Shown: positions 1 through 14,600, counted from the first letter of the stretch. The stretch: DNA of 64,000 nt from Apus apus (GCF_020740795.1 NC_067283.1:80263184-80327183), one strand, 5' to 3'. Translations and numbers: made by a program. Notes: a model not told the origin generated them from the sequence alone.

Positions 1-3000
1 ATTCTCATACAGAAGATAATGAATGTTTGAGCATATATACCTACCTAGCAAACAGTTGTGTGCTCTCTCCCATCTGTCCTGCTTTAGGTTTACATGTTGC
101 TATGAACTGAAAATTTTATGGGGAGAAAACTCATGAAAGGAAGAATTTTCAGGATGTTTCTGCCATTTGTTTTCTGATATAACCTGCAAATATTTGGAAC
201 TGCCAGAGTTGGGTTCTTTTCTAATTTGGTCATCCATTCTTAAGTCTTAACAACCTGCCTCTTGACGAACATAGGCTCACGATAAGGAGTTCAGTCTGGT
301 CACCCAGATATCCTCACCTCTTGTCTACAGTTTTCATTACTGAAAATTGCTCTGGAGCAAGACTTGCAAGGACCTGTAGACAGAATCGGAACACTTTCTT
401 ATCTGTAGGCTTGCTGAGAAGCTTTTCCAATTAAAAGGTTTTTATTTTTCTTTCAAATCTCATCGATCAATGTAAGGACTCTGCTTATAATTCAAGATTG
501 ATTCACTAGACTGAGCCTGAACAATGTAAAGGTCCAGTAGCCTGTCAATACTTGAAATGTAAAGAGTGCAAAGACATAAAAGATGCTAGTAATTCTGCAG
601 CATTGCATCAAATACTTTCCATCCCTCTTCAGGACAGAACAGAGAGAACTAGGATGAGTGGTATAGTAACAGTGGGCTGCTGTTTCTCCTTGCTTAGTTT
701 TGTCTAAGAGTATCAAGCAAGATGAATAGCTGAGATCCCAATTTCCAGCAAATAACACACCTTCTGTTCAGATCCAATACAACTTCTATGCATGAAGAGA
801 GACTGGGTGCCGTTAAACTCTGTTTTAAAGTGCAGGTTTAAATCCACAATATCTTTGGTGACCTGATGTACATTAGGCAGCCCAGGGTGAGAGATGAGAC
901 AGTATTGAGTCCTAGCTCTGTGTATCTTGTGTTAGTAAAAAAAAAAAAATATATATATACAAAAATAGGACTCCCAAGTCACATGCCAAGATTGAAATGC
1001 AGCACTAGGGATTTTCTCTCTCATCAACAGAAATGAAAGCGAAGTTTAGGATTTACCTTCCTTCTGTTCACACTCTCGGTATAAGCTGAGCCCAGAGGGT
1101 AGTTGCTGTACTCTCCTTTCTACTCAGCCTTCCAGAAACTGAAAATAAGTTAACTCTACAGTCTTAACTGAGTTTAGAAAAGCAGGAGAAGAAGTAGCTT
1201 CACTTGAAGGATGCAGATTTTCATGCTTGGCAAGAAACTAGGAATTTCTAATTGCTGGCAGCATCTCAGAGGAGTAATTTGTTTTGTTACTAAATAACAT
1301 GCATTCAGGGCACTAAAATTATCTACAACTATCATTCTTTTTCTCCAACAATTTGTAAAATATGGTTGTTGTGAACTCTGTTAACATCCATGTATTTTTC
1401 TATGAATATTTCACATTTGGGGGTCACTAAGGTACAGTTACCACACAGATACTCGTTTATGCAATCAAGCCACAATAACTAAACAGAAATTATTAGCAAC
1501 AGGGAATTATTAGTAACAGAACTCAACAGCTACATTTTCAGAAAGATGGGAAGCCATAGCTCAGATTGCTTCTTCTCTTTTCCCACTGCAGCCAGGTGTT
1601 GCAGAGTGAGGCTCTGATACATGAGTATGTATAGATTACCATTGAATTTTGACACAGCTGATGAGAATAATCTTAAACTTAGGAAGACAGATACCAGTCT
1701 AGCAACTAGTTGGACTTACAGCATGCCAGAGTGCTCATCACCTGTTGGAAAAGGTGCTGCTCATAACACAGCCTTGCACCTGCCAAATGGGCACATGCTG
1801 ATGCTTTGGAAGGGACCTGGGAGCTGTCACTGAAGGCAGAGAGTAAAGAACCCAGGATGTGATTTTAAAGACATTAGGATGCCAATAAATAGTCAAATGC
1901 CAAAATATAAACTTGTGTAAGTGCACAAGGAATTTGATCAGTTTCCTGAGCTTACAGCTCACTGTAAGAAACTGTAACAGGCAGCAGAGGGCACTGGGGC
2001 TGCAAGTTAAGAGGACAGAAAGGGAGGAGCGTTATGTTAGATGAGAAAAAAGCAGTGACCTTTCATTCTCCAGCACTCTCCAGTGGAAAGCTGGTGATGC
2101 AGGGTCAAATACAAAGTATTTTCATATTTGCTGAACAATATTAGGCAACTGCATTACTGCTACATGACGACATTTGTGCTGCTTGCCTCATGCTTCGCTT
2201 TGGATGACACAAGCCTAGTTCCACTCTACACTCCCCAGCCTTGCTATGCATCTCTAGTGGTTGTGTGTTTCCTAGTCACCGTGTTTCCAAAGAGAGATGA
2301 AATAGAAGAACCTTTGTTTTCTGTTTACATCACTTTACAGTCAGAAGCATTAATCCTTCTTCTCAGAGCAGAACTGCCACATGTGTGGAGTTAGTAGGAA
2401 TTTCAGGATTATGACACAAAGAGACTTTAGTGATACTTTCCCCCACTGAATTTCAGCTATCCTCTTTTAAGCAAAGAAAAAAAAAAAGGCAAATTTTGTC
2501 TACTGGTGGTTTTCCACACAGACACCTTGGATTACTAAACCAGGTAGAGCATTTCATAGTGGCCACTGCACAGTTTTGCTTCTTTCCAGGTGACTTTGGT
2601 GCAGATCTGTGTCTCAATTCCAGGTATCTGTATCAACAACTTTCTGGAGCTCTGCTCACACCAAATGCAATGGCACCTCTAAGATGTGAAGAAATTCGTC
2701 TTGTTGGGTATGCTCTGGGTCAGAAGTTTGACTCCCATGCTTCTCCTTACTTGGATAATATATTGTGGTCTAGTTGTCCATCACTGAGGCCTCATAAGCT
2801 CCTGTGCTCAAAGCTAACCTGAGAAGGCTATAGAGTTCAGCAACATTTCCCTGTATATACCTTTGGTGACCCTGAAGACAGATATGTGGTCCAATTTAAT
2901 CAGTCATACTCCCTGATTAGATGGGCTTTTTACAACCCATTAAACAAGACCATGTGGTTTCACTCATGTCCCATTCAAAACTTTAACAGAAAGTGACTTT

Positions 3001-3704
3001 AATAGAAAGTGGCTGAAGTGGTTCTTGGCTGCATCACCCTTGCTGCAGCAGCACCAGAAGCCCTGTAAATGCCAGCCAAATGTGGGGGGGACAACCCACA
3101 AACAAGAGGAAGCACTAAGTGAAGTCATCAATACAGGAAAGGCAGGAAACACCTCTACACTTCCAGAGAACATTCACAGCATTGAAAGCCTCTACTTCAA
3201 AAGAGTACTTGAGAGAAGCCTTAATTATGGTAGGCATGACCTATGCATGTGTCATGTTTGGGGCAACAAGACCACCTGCAAGTGCACCTTGTGGAAATAT
3301 TACACTGGAAAATTTTCCCATCTCCAGTCATAGGCAATTCACACACAGTTAGAAAGCACCCATGGAACTGCTAAATTTTCCTGCATGAACTTGCTCACTT
3401 CTCCTAACCATGTCTCTTCCATACCTTCTTCCTCACACTGCTACCAAGCTGGCTTTTTGTCAGCATTAAGTCAGCCTTGAGCCCCCACGTATCTCCTGTG
3501 TTAGATCCAAAATCACTTCATCTCTTTTCTACCACTTACTATTCCTCCTCTATACTACCATAGTCCTAAAGGTGTTATTAAGGAAAGCAAGACAAACCTT
3601 GCTAATACAGTTTTTTCATATGTAGGATTGCTTTTAAACCCTTGCCTTGGGATCCTCTTCCTCCAGACCCATTTACTCTATTCTAATCCATGTCCTGTAA
3701 AAAT
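1..3704. other. Intergenic DNA downstream of OTULINL
   Basis: AT-rich sequence without splice-framed open reading frames or recognised repeats. Only short A-runs and TA-rich bits (about 936-960) stand out. OTULIN would be expected further left. Confidence 0.6.
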
Positions 3705-4095
3705 AGGACTTCTCTAGTTTGGAGAAAAGGAGGCTGAGGGGTGGCCTTAATGCTCTCTGCAGCTTCCTGAGAAGGGGATGGGGAGGGGGAAACACTGATC
3801 CCTTCTCCCTGGGATCCAGTGATACGATGTGTAGGACTGGTTCAAAGCTGCACCAGGGGAGGTTTGGACTAGATATTAGGAAGCATTTTTTTGCCAAGAG
3901 GGGTGGTCAAACACTGGAACAGATTTCCTAGAGAGGTGGTCAATGCCCCAAGCCTGTCAGTGTTTAAGAGGTGTTTGAACAATGCCCTTAACAACCTACT
4001 TTAAGTTTTGGTCAGCCCTGAAGTGGTCAGGCAGTTGGACTAAATTATCATTGTATGTTCCTTCCAGCTGAAATAATCTATTCCATTCTATAGGT
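3705..4095 (+). mobile_element. CR1 LINE, 3' fragment
   Basis: On the plus strand: gagaaaaggaggctgagggg, then the gcaccaggggaggtttggac and attaggaagcatttttttgcc blocks, then a degenerate tail with attcta-like units. Clear CR1 3' end, 5'-truncated and moderately diverged. It lies downstream of OTULINL. Confidence 0.88.
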
Positions 4096-6394
4096 GCATA
4101 TGATAGGACATTAAAGAAGCAACCATTAAGCTGAACATGAAAACTTGGCTTAGAGGACATAATGAGATATTAGCTGTTATATGTGGTATGGACTTCAGCA
4201 GTTGCTGCACACAAACTTGAGCAAGTGCATTCAAATCAGTTGCCTCCACATTTCAGTAAAGAGTTAATCTATGGCTGAATGCTTCACTAGGAAGATGTTT
4301 TGGTTAAATGCCCTTCCAAGGCATTAACTTTGAATTATGCAAAACTGGAATATGCTGGATGATGAAAGTATCCAGCACTCACCCTACTTATTTAATGTTC
4401 TCCCTTTTTCCCCCCAACCCTATTGACTAGCATGCACAACCCTGTGCATTGTCCCATGAATGCTCCAGCCACCCTCCTCACCCACTGGCCCTGGCTGATG
4501 CAAAGCTGACACAAAGATTCATGAAAAGAGATGCAAAGCAGCCAAGCCTCAGGGAAATAGTTTTCTGCATTTATCTGATGTTCCTGCTAGGTGAGTCACC
4601 TCCTGCCTCTGGGGCCTGTGGGTTTCCTTGGTAAGTTTCAGGCAAATCTCTGAAAAAGCCTTTGCAAGGCTGCCTGCTCTACCCTTCGCCAAGATCAGGG
4701 TTGGACTAACACCATGAAAATGCTGTGGATGGGAATGAACGCTGCCAGTGAGGCAGCAGCACCCCTCCAGTCCAGCTGCCATGCCAGGCTTTTCTCCCAA
4801 ATGATTTCTGAGGATCCTCAAAGACCTGAATCCTGCCCTCTCATGAAACCAGGCCAAAAATGAAAGGAGTTTCTCTTCTCCCAGGGAGGTCTTCATATAC
4901 CCCAAAACCTTCACAGGCCAAGAGGGGAAGGACCAGGCTTTCTGTGGCATCAAAATCCCATCTTCACCTTTGCTTCAGAATCAAGAGTTTTCAGAAAAAT
5001 GAAGACTGGTAAACATTAGTGCTGTAAAGGCACAGATGTAACAGGGGGGCAGGTGCGACTGCTGTAATACTGCTGATGTATAGAGAGACAGGGAAACCCA
5101 GCAACTGGCAAAAAAACCCCAACAAACCAACCTATATAGGCATTTTCTGTGTTTTGAAAAGAATGGACACATCTTTATTCTTCCAGACAACTGAGCTGAC
5201 TTGAAATCATACATATTTCTTAAATTTCTGCTTTAGGCAAATCACAAACTCTTGAAAAGTATTTGCTAGGCTTTAAACTCAATACCCTGAGACTAAACAG
5301 GCAGACTTACCAGCAACAAACAACTACACTGGGCCATTTTTCATCTGCTTCAACTTAGTAGCCACAATCAAAACAACAAGCCATTTCAATATTAGAGTAG
5401 AAGAATGGAGATTGCCAGTATTTTGCTTTGATGTTAAAATGCAAAATGGATCAGGTTTCCTACATTTTTTGAGATGCAATTTAAAAAAAACCCAAAACAC
5501 ATGACACTCAAAACCAAGGTTTTTTTCCCCCGTCAAAGATGGCAATTTCTTCAGCTGCTCTGTTGCATTCTTAACGGACATTTTCAAGTTTGAGGGAAAA
5601 TCCAAAGCCATGACTGAGGTTTCAGAATGTTTTCTTTTTCTTGCTAAACTAGCAGCAATATATAATAAACACATTCTGAATGGAAACTTTAACTGCCTAC
5701 AACACTGCAGTTTTAAAAAAACAACTGGTACTGACTGTGTACTTCTGGATTTGTACAACAAACTTGTCTGTGCCACTGACTGGAAAAAGATGCCACAGCA
5801 CCTGTCACTTCTATAGTACCAGTTAGTTCCAGATGCACTTTATTCAGGATTATTTTCCTTTTTAATGTATCTTTCTTTTATATATATAGACACACATGCA
5901 TATATATAATGTATATGCACATATTTCTTTATACGTAAAAAATATACTTTTGCTGTATCAGAGAACCTGATTAAAACTCAGTGCAGCCCCAAACCTGTCC
6001 CAGTGATTCTTAAGATCCCGTGCAGAGTGCTCTCTGCGTTTACCTCTAAGACTTGCAAATACCCTCACCTGAAGTTTCTCTTTCTTTACATCCCATTTCT
6101 GTACCTGCCATGATTCAGCTAGCACGTCCAACATCTGATAAGCCAATAGATCTGTCTCAACATGCTCCTTCTGGACTCTTGGAACAAAACTAATGTCACA
6201 GAACTTCAGACATCTAGAGCAAAGAGATTTCTGCTGATCACTGTCAGCTCCCACTACAGTCAGTGAGGAGAACCAGACCCTTCCAGAGACCCACTCCTCT
6301 GTGTGACTGCATGCCATGACCCTCTGTGGACAAGGCACAGAGCCCAAGGTGACCTAATTCAGATGCAGACATTCAAACTGGCCAGAAATTCCAC
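4096..6394. other. Intergenic DNA downstream of OTULINL
   Basis: No gene seen. A TA/CA-rich simple stretch lies at about 5,878-5,925. Confidence 0.6.
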
Positions 6395-8429
6395 CATCAT
6401 GTGTTAGACCTTTATTAACCCCCTTCTATTAATATGCTCAAGATTACGAAAACATACATTTTGACAATTTAACAGTTTCAGCTGTAATGCTCTTGTATTC
6501 CTATTCATAAATAATAGCTAAACCATTAAAAATCCCACTAGAAAAATACATCATTTTTTTGTATGTCTGCTTGTACCAAAACAAGAATAAAATATAGACA
6601 AGTTTATTGATCACTGTAAATGTTACTACTGATGCAAAATAGATAGCAATACCCTACTCTCAGGCATTATAATATTTCCCCATGCAAAGCAGAACCAAAT
6701 CTAAAGTAGGCAAATTATTTCATTCAGTGAAAAAAGTTTCTTTTAATAAATAAGGTATTTGATATGCAAGTTCTGATGAGATGAAACTATTATAGGTATC
6801 AAGCCTTCTTAGTTAAAAGCTACAAATTACTGAACAAAACTGAACTCAGAAAAACTTTCAAGAAACAAAACTGTTATAATACAGAACTCAGGTGTTCGTG
6901 TTTATAAATATATATACATATACATACAAATAAAAGGCCTGTAAGGGATAAAATTGCTTTTCTTTACACAAAGGAACCAAGCAGTCTCCTTGCACTCCAA
7001 GCATTACCATTTAGTTCCCTCATGTAACTACTTTAGCTCCTGCAGGCCTTCACATTTTTGTTACCACCTTGTACTATCTCCTGCAGGAGTTAAAAACAAA
7101 CCTGCCTGTCCCCATAGCTCTAACATAAGGAAAATCAAGGCTTTGCTTCTCAATAAAACCCCAGTTTTTTCAATGCAACTACATGCTTATGGGATTGTAA
7201 GATTTCTGTTTTGCAAGATCTGCTATATTTGCTCAAATTAAGGCTTTTAATTTTAGAAAGAATAAAAACACGATTCTTCTAGAAAACCAATCTGGGCAAA
7301 ATGTTCCATGTAATGAAGTAAATTGCATATAGTTGTTCCAGACAGAGTTCTTCAAGCATTGAGGTCTTCACTAAAGATAGCAATCTTATGTAAATATTTT
7401 AATGTGTATTCAGAGGATAGAACATGTACATGGACTGCTAAATGCACATAACACATGTAAAATTAGTATTTCCTGAAAATGCAGTGTTTGTGAATGCATT
7501 CTGTGCACAGCTTTCTCAGATGAACTGCAAAGCAAATCTTGATACCTCTTTGGCAGGTCATGTTGAATCAGTCCTTAAGGGATTTACAAGTTGACAGAAA
7601 ACATTGACAGCTACTGTGTTCAACTCTATTCCATGTTACTTATTAATTGATACTGCCCTTTTTAGTTTGGGAAAGCTTGTGTACTTTCCTCAGTTATAAA
7701 GTATACCTTCCATTCATCTGGTACAGTATTCTTTTGTGTGCGTCTGTGTTGGTTTTGGGCTTTTTCCCCCTAAGCAACACTTCTTCACCTTGAGATACCA
7801 GCACTGAGTGCAGACAGCTTGATTTCACACGTCTATGCCTGCAGCTGTTTGCTCTGCCCATCCCTGGCGGGAGGTGTTCCAGCAATGGGGGAAGCCACAT
7901 GTGATTTGAAGCAGCTATGCAGAGGCCCCAGTTTACATCCTCCCATCCCAGGTAACCCCAAGTCGATGTAAGGTTAATAACCTGGAGTGTGAAGTGTGGG
8001 ACCATGAGAGTTGCTTCCTTTGTGATTCATCTTCCCTAGCTAGAGACAGAGCACAGAGAGGCAGTAATTGCTCCAGGAACTTGAGTTTAACCTATCCAGA
8101 GATGTCAAGAGTAAAACCTCAGGCTAGCAATGGAAAAAACAATTACCTTGGCCTTCTTTGTTATGCAGTCCAATCTTTTTTGTCTGACAACCCTCAAATA
8201 TGAAATTTTTCTCCCAGACAGTATAAGAAAACATTTTATGTTTTTTACGGCTGGCTGGTGGTGAATTGAGCTATAATGGGAAAGCAAAACATTTACACAA
8301 TAAATCCATAAATCATTTTGTAATCATTAACAAGCATTCTCAAAATCTTACTGCTGTCAATTAGAAACCTAATTCACTGGAACTGATCACTCACTGTATT
8401 ATACAAAGGAAAAAAAAGTCATTGGTCCT
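6395..8429 (-). other. OTULINL: Possible OTULINL 3' UTR
   Basis: AT-rich DNA after the OTULINL stop codon with no coding signal. AATAAA on the minus strand occurs at 6,603-6,608 and 6,411-6,416, with ATTAAA at about 7,398 and 7,229. Choosing the lowest gives a UTR near 2 kb. This is inference; the true polyadenylation site needs RNA evidence. Confidence 0.3.
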
Positions 8430-8609
8430 TCACGTTCTGAAAATGGGGATGTGATAGTAGCGGTCATCCTCGGTCAGGAGAGAAATCTCATTCCATTCCC
8501 TTCGGTATTCATCTGGATAGTTTACTTTAAATTCCTCAGTATTAAACCTATGCAGTCTGTAAACTCTGATCTTTACTTCAAGTACATATCCAAGAAGAAA
8601 CAGTTCAAC
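8430..8609 (-). CDS. OTULINL: OTULINL last coding exon
   Basis: 180 nt, 59 codons plus TGA at 8430-8432. It reads VELFLLGYVLEVKIRVYRLH ... WNEISLLTEDDRYYHIPIFRT. In OTULIN the matching segment DRHYN holds the catalytic His339 and Asn341. Here the two positions are Tyr and His, so the usual base is missing. The acceptor is catctctag. Confidence 0.95.
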   Translation of the reverse strand, partial: VELFLLGYVLEVKIRVYRLHRFNTEEFKVNYPDEYRREWNEISLLTEDDRYYHIPIFRT

Positions 8610-11600
8610 CTAGAGATGAAAGAAGTAAGACATATATTTCTAGACTTTGAAAACTAAACTGAAGATAACCAAATCAAGTCTTCAAAACAGTAGATAAGGC
8701 ATAAAAAAAGCCCCCCTTTGTAACTAAAGTAAGAAAAGTAAACGTTTGAGGGTATTCTCAATGTTCCAATAGTCATTCCACTGCTTTTTTGCACGTAGAG
8801 GATATTCTGGTTAACACCTGACACTTCTGAAACATCCCACCCCCACCTGACACAATGTATAATCTGCTCCCAAATCCTGCTCACACAGCTCAGTGGGGAG
8901 CACCGAGGGACTAGCTATCATTAAGAGAGTGATACACCTTAAAAAATGGGAAGCCTGCCACCTTGTGATCACTTGGTACATGAGACAAACACAATTGTCA
9001 AAGGAAAAAATTTCCTTGTACTTCATATATATGAAACTTGAGAAGTAACATCTTCATTGACGCTTCTTGCAAAGGATTGTTTCTATCTGGAAAAATGCTT
9101 TGGAAAAAGCTCATATCCTTGGGCACAGACAGAGAGCAGAACGCGTCCAGCTAAAATCAAGATTATCCTGAAGGCGACTGCAACATCAGTTGACTTGAAA
9201 ACTGAAATTGATTATATTAAAAAAATCACCCATTGTAAAGTGAAAATCTTTGCAGAGTGGCAGTTGGAGCTTAGATGTCAGTACTTATTGGAAAAAAATA
9301 TCTTAACATATAAAGGGGAACAATTCATGGAGTTCTCATCACCTGCTCTTGGCAGGCACCACATCTAATGGGAACCAAAGAGAGGTGAAACAAAAGAGCA
9401 ATGATAGAGGCTTTGGCATGGTGGAAGAGATAGGAAAAGCAAACCAGCAGGTCAAATCTGCATAATCTAAGATTATTTTACATATCAAAGGTATCATTGC
9501 TCTAAACTATGTCTCACTGATAACTTGCAGCATTTATTTCTGTCCCAGCAAGAAAACTGTCCACTCCATTTTACTCTACTTTTTTTTTTGCTGTACGATA
9601 AATGCCTGTCCTTGATCCACCTCCCCACATGCCAAAGTAAAATAAACAGACCAGCTATCTCAGGTGACATGTTATATATTCACTTAGTAATGTCAGAGTT
9701 GGAATAACTTTTGTGATTTACTTTTCATTTATATTATTACCTGATCTAGGCAAATAGAGTCACCTATCGAGTTCAGATGATTCATCATGAAACTCAAGGG
9801 GTCAGACGAAGAATCACGAGCAAGGAGAAGGCTAAAAAGGTTGTGTACAGGTTCTTCCCTGTTCTTTATTTGCTCATAGGCTTCAACAGCTTCGTAGAGC
9901 ATGATGAATTTTATGGCCTCATACAGTTTGTGCTCCTTGCTCTCATCAGAAAAGAGTGTATTACACATGTTTCCTCTTTCTTCGTGATCTTTAGTAGCAC
10001 TTATTTCAATCCACTAGAAAGCACACAGAAGAATATTAAACAAATCATTAGGACTTCTATTTAATGTAAAGGATTCCAATACAGGAACAACTGATAGTCT
10101 GTAAAATGACACTCAATGACTGGGATTCAAATTAATTTCAGTTAATTCTGTGCTTGTATCACTTGTATGCTGAAGTGGCCACCAACTACGAAGTGCAATC
10201 AAAACAATCTACCTTAGCCATGAATACTAAATCAAGACATAGATCCCCGATCACCTCATGCATTCCTGAAGACTTCCCTTGCACATTAAAAATGAGACCA
10301 AGTGGATGAACCACTATGTCCCTTTGCTAGGAGACCTCTGCTACCTAAGTGAAAAGCCTGTCCTAAGTGTAAAGCACCTATTACCACACAGCCCAAGCAC
10401 AACAGCATCTGAGAACAGCAGCCCACAATATGATGGAGCTGGGAAAGGCAGCAGAGAAACCTATTCATGAAAACAGGTAAAAATCCATCTCTCTGGTCAA
10501 GCAGCATCTTTATAAAAATAAAATTAAGCTGGGAGCTAGACCTCATACCCAATAACAGCATAATACAGCTGTTCTGCAGCAACCTGTTAATTGTATAGAT
10601 CTGTTCACCATGCTGACTTGAAGCTTTTTTCTGTACAAACATCCTGTTAAATGCTTCGTTCTAAGGGACCAACAACAACTTATAAAGAACTACAAGAAGA
10701 AAAAAAACAACAAAACCTAACAACCCAACACTGGCAAATGCAAAAAGTGACCAGAACAAAATGGTAACTGCAGGCAAAAACCACCAGGCACACCTCTAGA
10801 GGATGCGCAGTTGTCACTGCGGCACAGCAAGGTTGCCGTCAAGGCACAAGGAACAAATCTTTATTTTAATGCCCTCTTTTTATTACTAATACTTTGTTTC
10901 TAAAGCTAAATAAGTCCATTTGTGGCTTCTTGTTTTTCTTTAAGTAGCCATTACTATAACTAATAATAGGGTTTAAAACTACAGAGCTGTGACTTGCATA
11001 CACAGCGCCACAGAAAAGGAAGTAGCTTAAGCGTTTACCAGGACAATCAACTGTTGTATCTGTGGTTAGACATTGAAGACTGTAAGATGTACTGCAGAAT
11101 TAAAAATGACAGTTTAAGATCTGATATACCAGATAATGGATGCCTTCAGAGAAAGACTGCAACCTAATTTTGACCAAAACCCTGTAGTCCAGCAAATGCC
11201 AGTATCCACTTGATGGCTGTGACCCAGGAGAGCATAAAAAACAAATGCCCAGCCAAAGGAAGATGGGGAGAACAGGGTGGTGGTGTGCTGGGGACAGCTT
11301 GTGGCAAAGCAGGTAGGAACAGTCCAGAGCTCACACTACTGCAGACATGCAGAAACCCCAGAGGAGCTCAAAGTAGGTGCAAGGTCTTGTCAGGCCAATT
11401 TTTCATCTTGGTTTCAGAAGGTTCTGGGGCTATTAGATCTCCCCAAGCTTTAAAATGTAAATAAGAGATATTCTCTTATATATTCTCTGGTTGGGAATGT
11501 AGGCAATCTGGATATGCTGAGCAGAGGGGGCAGTGAAGCTGACAGTTCTTTGTAACCACGTGCTTCAGGTTACAGAGAGCAATTATAGTAAAGCTGGGTA

Positions 11601-14600
11601 AGTACAATGCTTCATGGAGAGAGGAGCAAAGGAAAGACAAACATTTGATTAGGAAATGCACTGCTTGTTTTTCCCCTCCCATTTGGGGAGGGAATCCAGA
11701 AGGATCCTATACAGCATGTTGTTATTTTTAATCACAATTATAAGGTGCTACACAAGCCACTTGACAACAAGGGCACCAGCTGTGGGGAGGATGGCCTCCC
11801 TAACTTGCAGGGGGACCCGAAATGGGATTCCCCTGCAGGAGAGGCCCATCCTGCAGCTCAGGTCCCCAAACCCAGGAGGAAGATTGACACAGAAATACGT
11901 AATCAGAAACAGTTCCCTAACTCAGTCTCAACCCTCTTCTCTTCTTGGTGCTTTTATTCCTCCCAGCCATCTCCCAAATACTCACATTGGTCTTTAATGC
12001 CTCCATACATTTGCGCAATTTACCAAAGACATTGGGACCTGTGTATCTTTCTGGCCCAAAACTGTATTGCTGAATCCAGTTGCAACCTTGAGAATACAAA
12101 AGCTTTTCAGGGAACTGGGGGGGAAAAAAAAGCCAAAACCAAAAGCTAATTGAGTAGAGATCTTAAGCATAACAAGAAGTAGCATATAAAGTTATATAAA
12201 CTTGTCTACAGACATTTTAATTCATGATGTGGTTCCATCATCTATCAGCTCAAACAAAAACAGGCTTCAGAACAACTCAGATATTAAGAAGGAAGCTCCA
12301 TTTGACTGCCAAGTGCTTAAGAAACTTTCAAAACAGCCAAAAAAAGAAGAAAATATTATTTCAGCAAAGTATATAAACCCACAGTCTGGAAAAGCTGGAT
12401 ATATCCAAACACAGTGAGGCTTTTAGGACTACAGACAACTTCCAGTTCATACATGAGTCTGTGCAGGCAGCAGCTATAGCTCCCCACCTCCTCACTGCTG
12501 CCTCCAGCTGCAGTTCCTGAAGCCCAAGGCAGGATCCCTGCTGCCCAGCAACATGCTTAGCAGCTCCCAAGCAAGCCACTAGACTGCACGGATGTGGATG
12601 AGGAGGATTCAGCTATCAAGGAAATGACATCTAGCTGGGTAGCAGTAATATTTATCCATTCTTTTTTTGTTGTTGTTTTACCATTTAGAATAAAGTTAGT
12701 TTCAGTATGTTTAGATCAGGGACACTTTGTTGATTAAGTGTAGTTCAAAGAGTTTGAAAAACTTATCTTTAAATTCTGATAATGATTCTCCTCTACCTCC
12801 ACAGCAGAAGCTTCAGTTTTCATATTAAGAAATGCTTCTTTCTGCAGTGCAAGGTCACCTGAATCATGTTTATTTAGGAAATGAATTTTACCTTTAATAT
12901 ATCTCTCTCCTTCATCCATGATGGAAAAGGAATGCCTTGGCTGAATATCTGAAAAAGCACCGCTCTTAATACACAGTAGTTGTCCCTCCTGACTTGTCGC
13001 AGATATTTGACATGATAGCTCCAAAACAATTCTTCATATGCCTAGAAAAGGACAAAAAAAATTTACTAAAGCATGTTTTAAGTCTCAGACCATGTTGGGA
13101 GTCCAATTCCAAATTACTCATAAGAGGTGGCTAGGGGAAAGAGTGAGTAATTTATGTTTTATATACACAAAATTTTTCTAACACCATAGTTTTTATAAAC
13201 ACCTTAAACTGGCACTGCCCCTTAAAAGTGATTCTGTGCTCTCTCCAAACCCAGTGACTTGCTCCAGTCTCTGCACTGCTGCTGTGGTAAACACGGTCAA
13301 CCATAGCTGAAGAGGTCAGCAAAGACTTCTTCGCAGTAATAGCTTTAACCTTGACCACTTCACAACTTGTGCTCACACATGGGATGGAGCAGCCAAGGGA
13401 CAGGAAAAGACAACCAGAAAAAACTCCTTTTGGCAGAAACAGCTCCTAACACAGGACTGGAACCATAGTGCAATGGTACCCTGAGGCTGCACAAATCTGG
13501 TAGCTCTGTGCTGAAGTGGATGGCCCTTCTGCCAGCTACACACTCCCAGTGTTTCATCTGCATTACCTCCAGCTCTCATCCAAGCCCTTGGTGAGACAAT
13601 TCAGATCGATAAACTTGCAGAGAATTAACTTAGAAAGAGAACTCTACAGTTACACAGGCTGCTGCATCAGTCTCACAGTTTGCTTCCTAAAGGGGGCAGG
13701 AAGATGGTCTCAATTCCTGGTCCTCTTTCACCTCAGCCACTTCCTCACCCCATCCCAACACCACTTGGCTGCAGAGTCTCCCCTACTCTTCCTTCGCATA
13801 GGCTGTGATAATCTTATCTGCTGCTGAATCCTTCCTGCTGCTTCTGCAAACTCAGATGTCTCTATCATCTCACCACCTTGGTGAACCACATCGAACAGAA
13901 GATGTAAGGGCTACTGTAAAAAAGGGACTGTTTAGCTAGAATAAGGCAAGCAAAAGGGAAAGACAAGGCAAGCAAGGGACTGCCCCTTTTGGGGACAGCA
14001 AGCATGTTAGACTGGTTCAGGATTTCAGGAGACTTCATTCTAATATGTGCTCTTTACTGTGATAACCTCTACCTGATAGAATGAGCCATCCACTAGACTG
14101 TCCTGTCTCCTTTCAGATCTAATCACCTAGCAGGCCCATGGATTTTCTGAAACGCTTGTTGCCCAGTATGTGTCTGCAAATTTATCACAAGTTTTGCTCT
14201 TTCGCTACTTGTTCCTGCAAACCACTTTTGGCCTTGTTGTATGGTGTTCTGGGCACTTCTGGCATTGCTGTGTTCCCTCATTTAATCTGGCAAAGCTGGA
14301 TACTCTCTCTGTTCATCATTTGGACATGACTCCAGCTTTCTGAACAGTTTCTTCTTTTTTCTCTTAACTTCCTGTGCTGGTTTGGGCTGGGACAGAGTTA
14401 ATTTTCTTCATAGTAGCTAGTATGGGGCTGTGTTTCAGATCTGTGAAGGAAACAGTGTTGATAATACAGGGATATTTTAGTTACTGCTGAGCAGTACTGA
14501 CACTGTCAAGGCCCTTTCTGCTTCTCACACCATCTCACCAGGAAGCAGGCTGGGGGTGCACAGCAAGCTGGGAAGGGACACAGCCAGGACAGCTGACCCC

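Larger units (their letters stand above)
8610..12891 (-). other. OTULINL introns between exons 5 and 8
   Basis: The introns are 8,610-9,740, 10,014-11,985 and 12,115-12,891. They are AT-rich, with no recognised mobile element and no further coding signal. Confidence 0.75.

Noticed and set aside
2430-2822. 130-codon plus-strand frame
   Set aside because: No recognisable domain and wrong strand for the expected neighbour OTULIN.
4549-4953. 134-codon minus-strand frame downstream of OTULINL
   Set aside because: Checked as a possible OTULIN exon; it has none of the OTU motifs.
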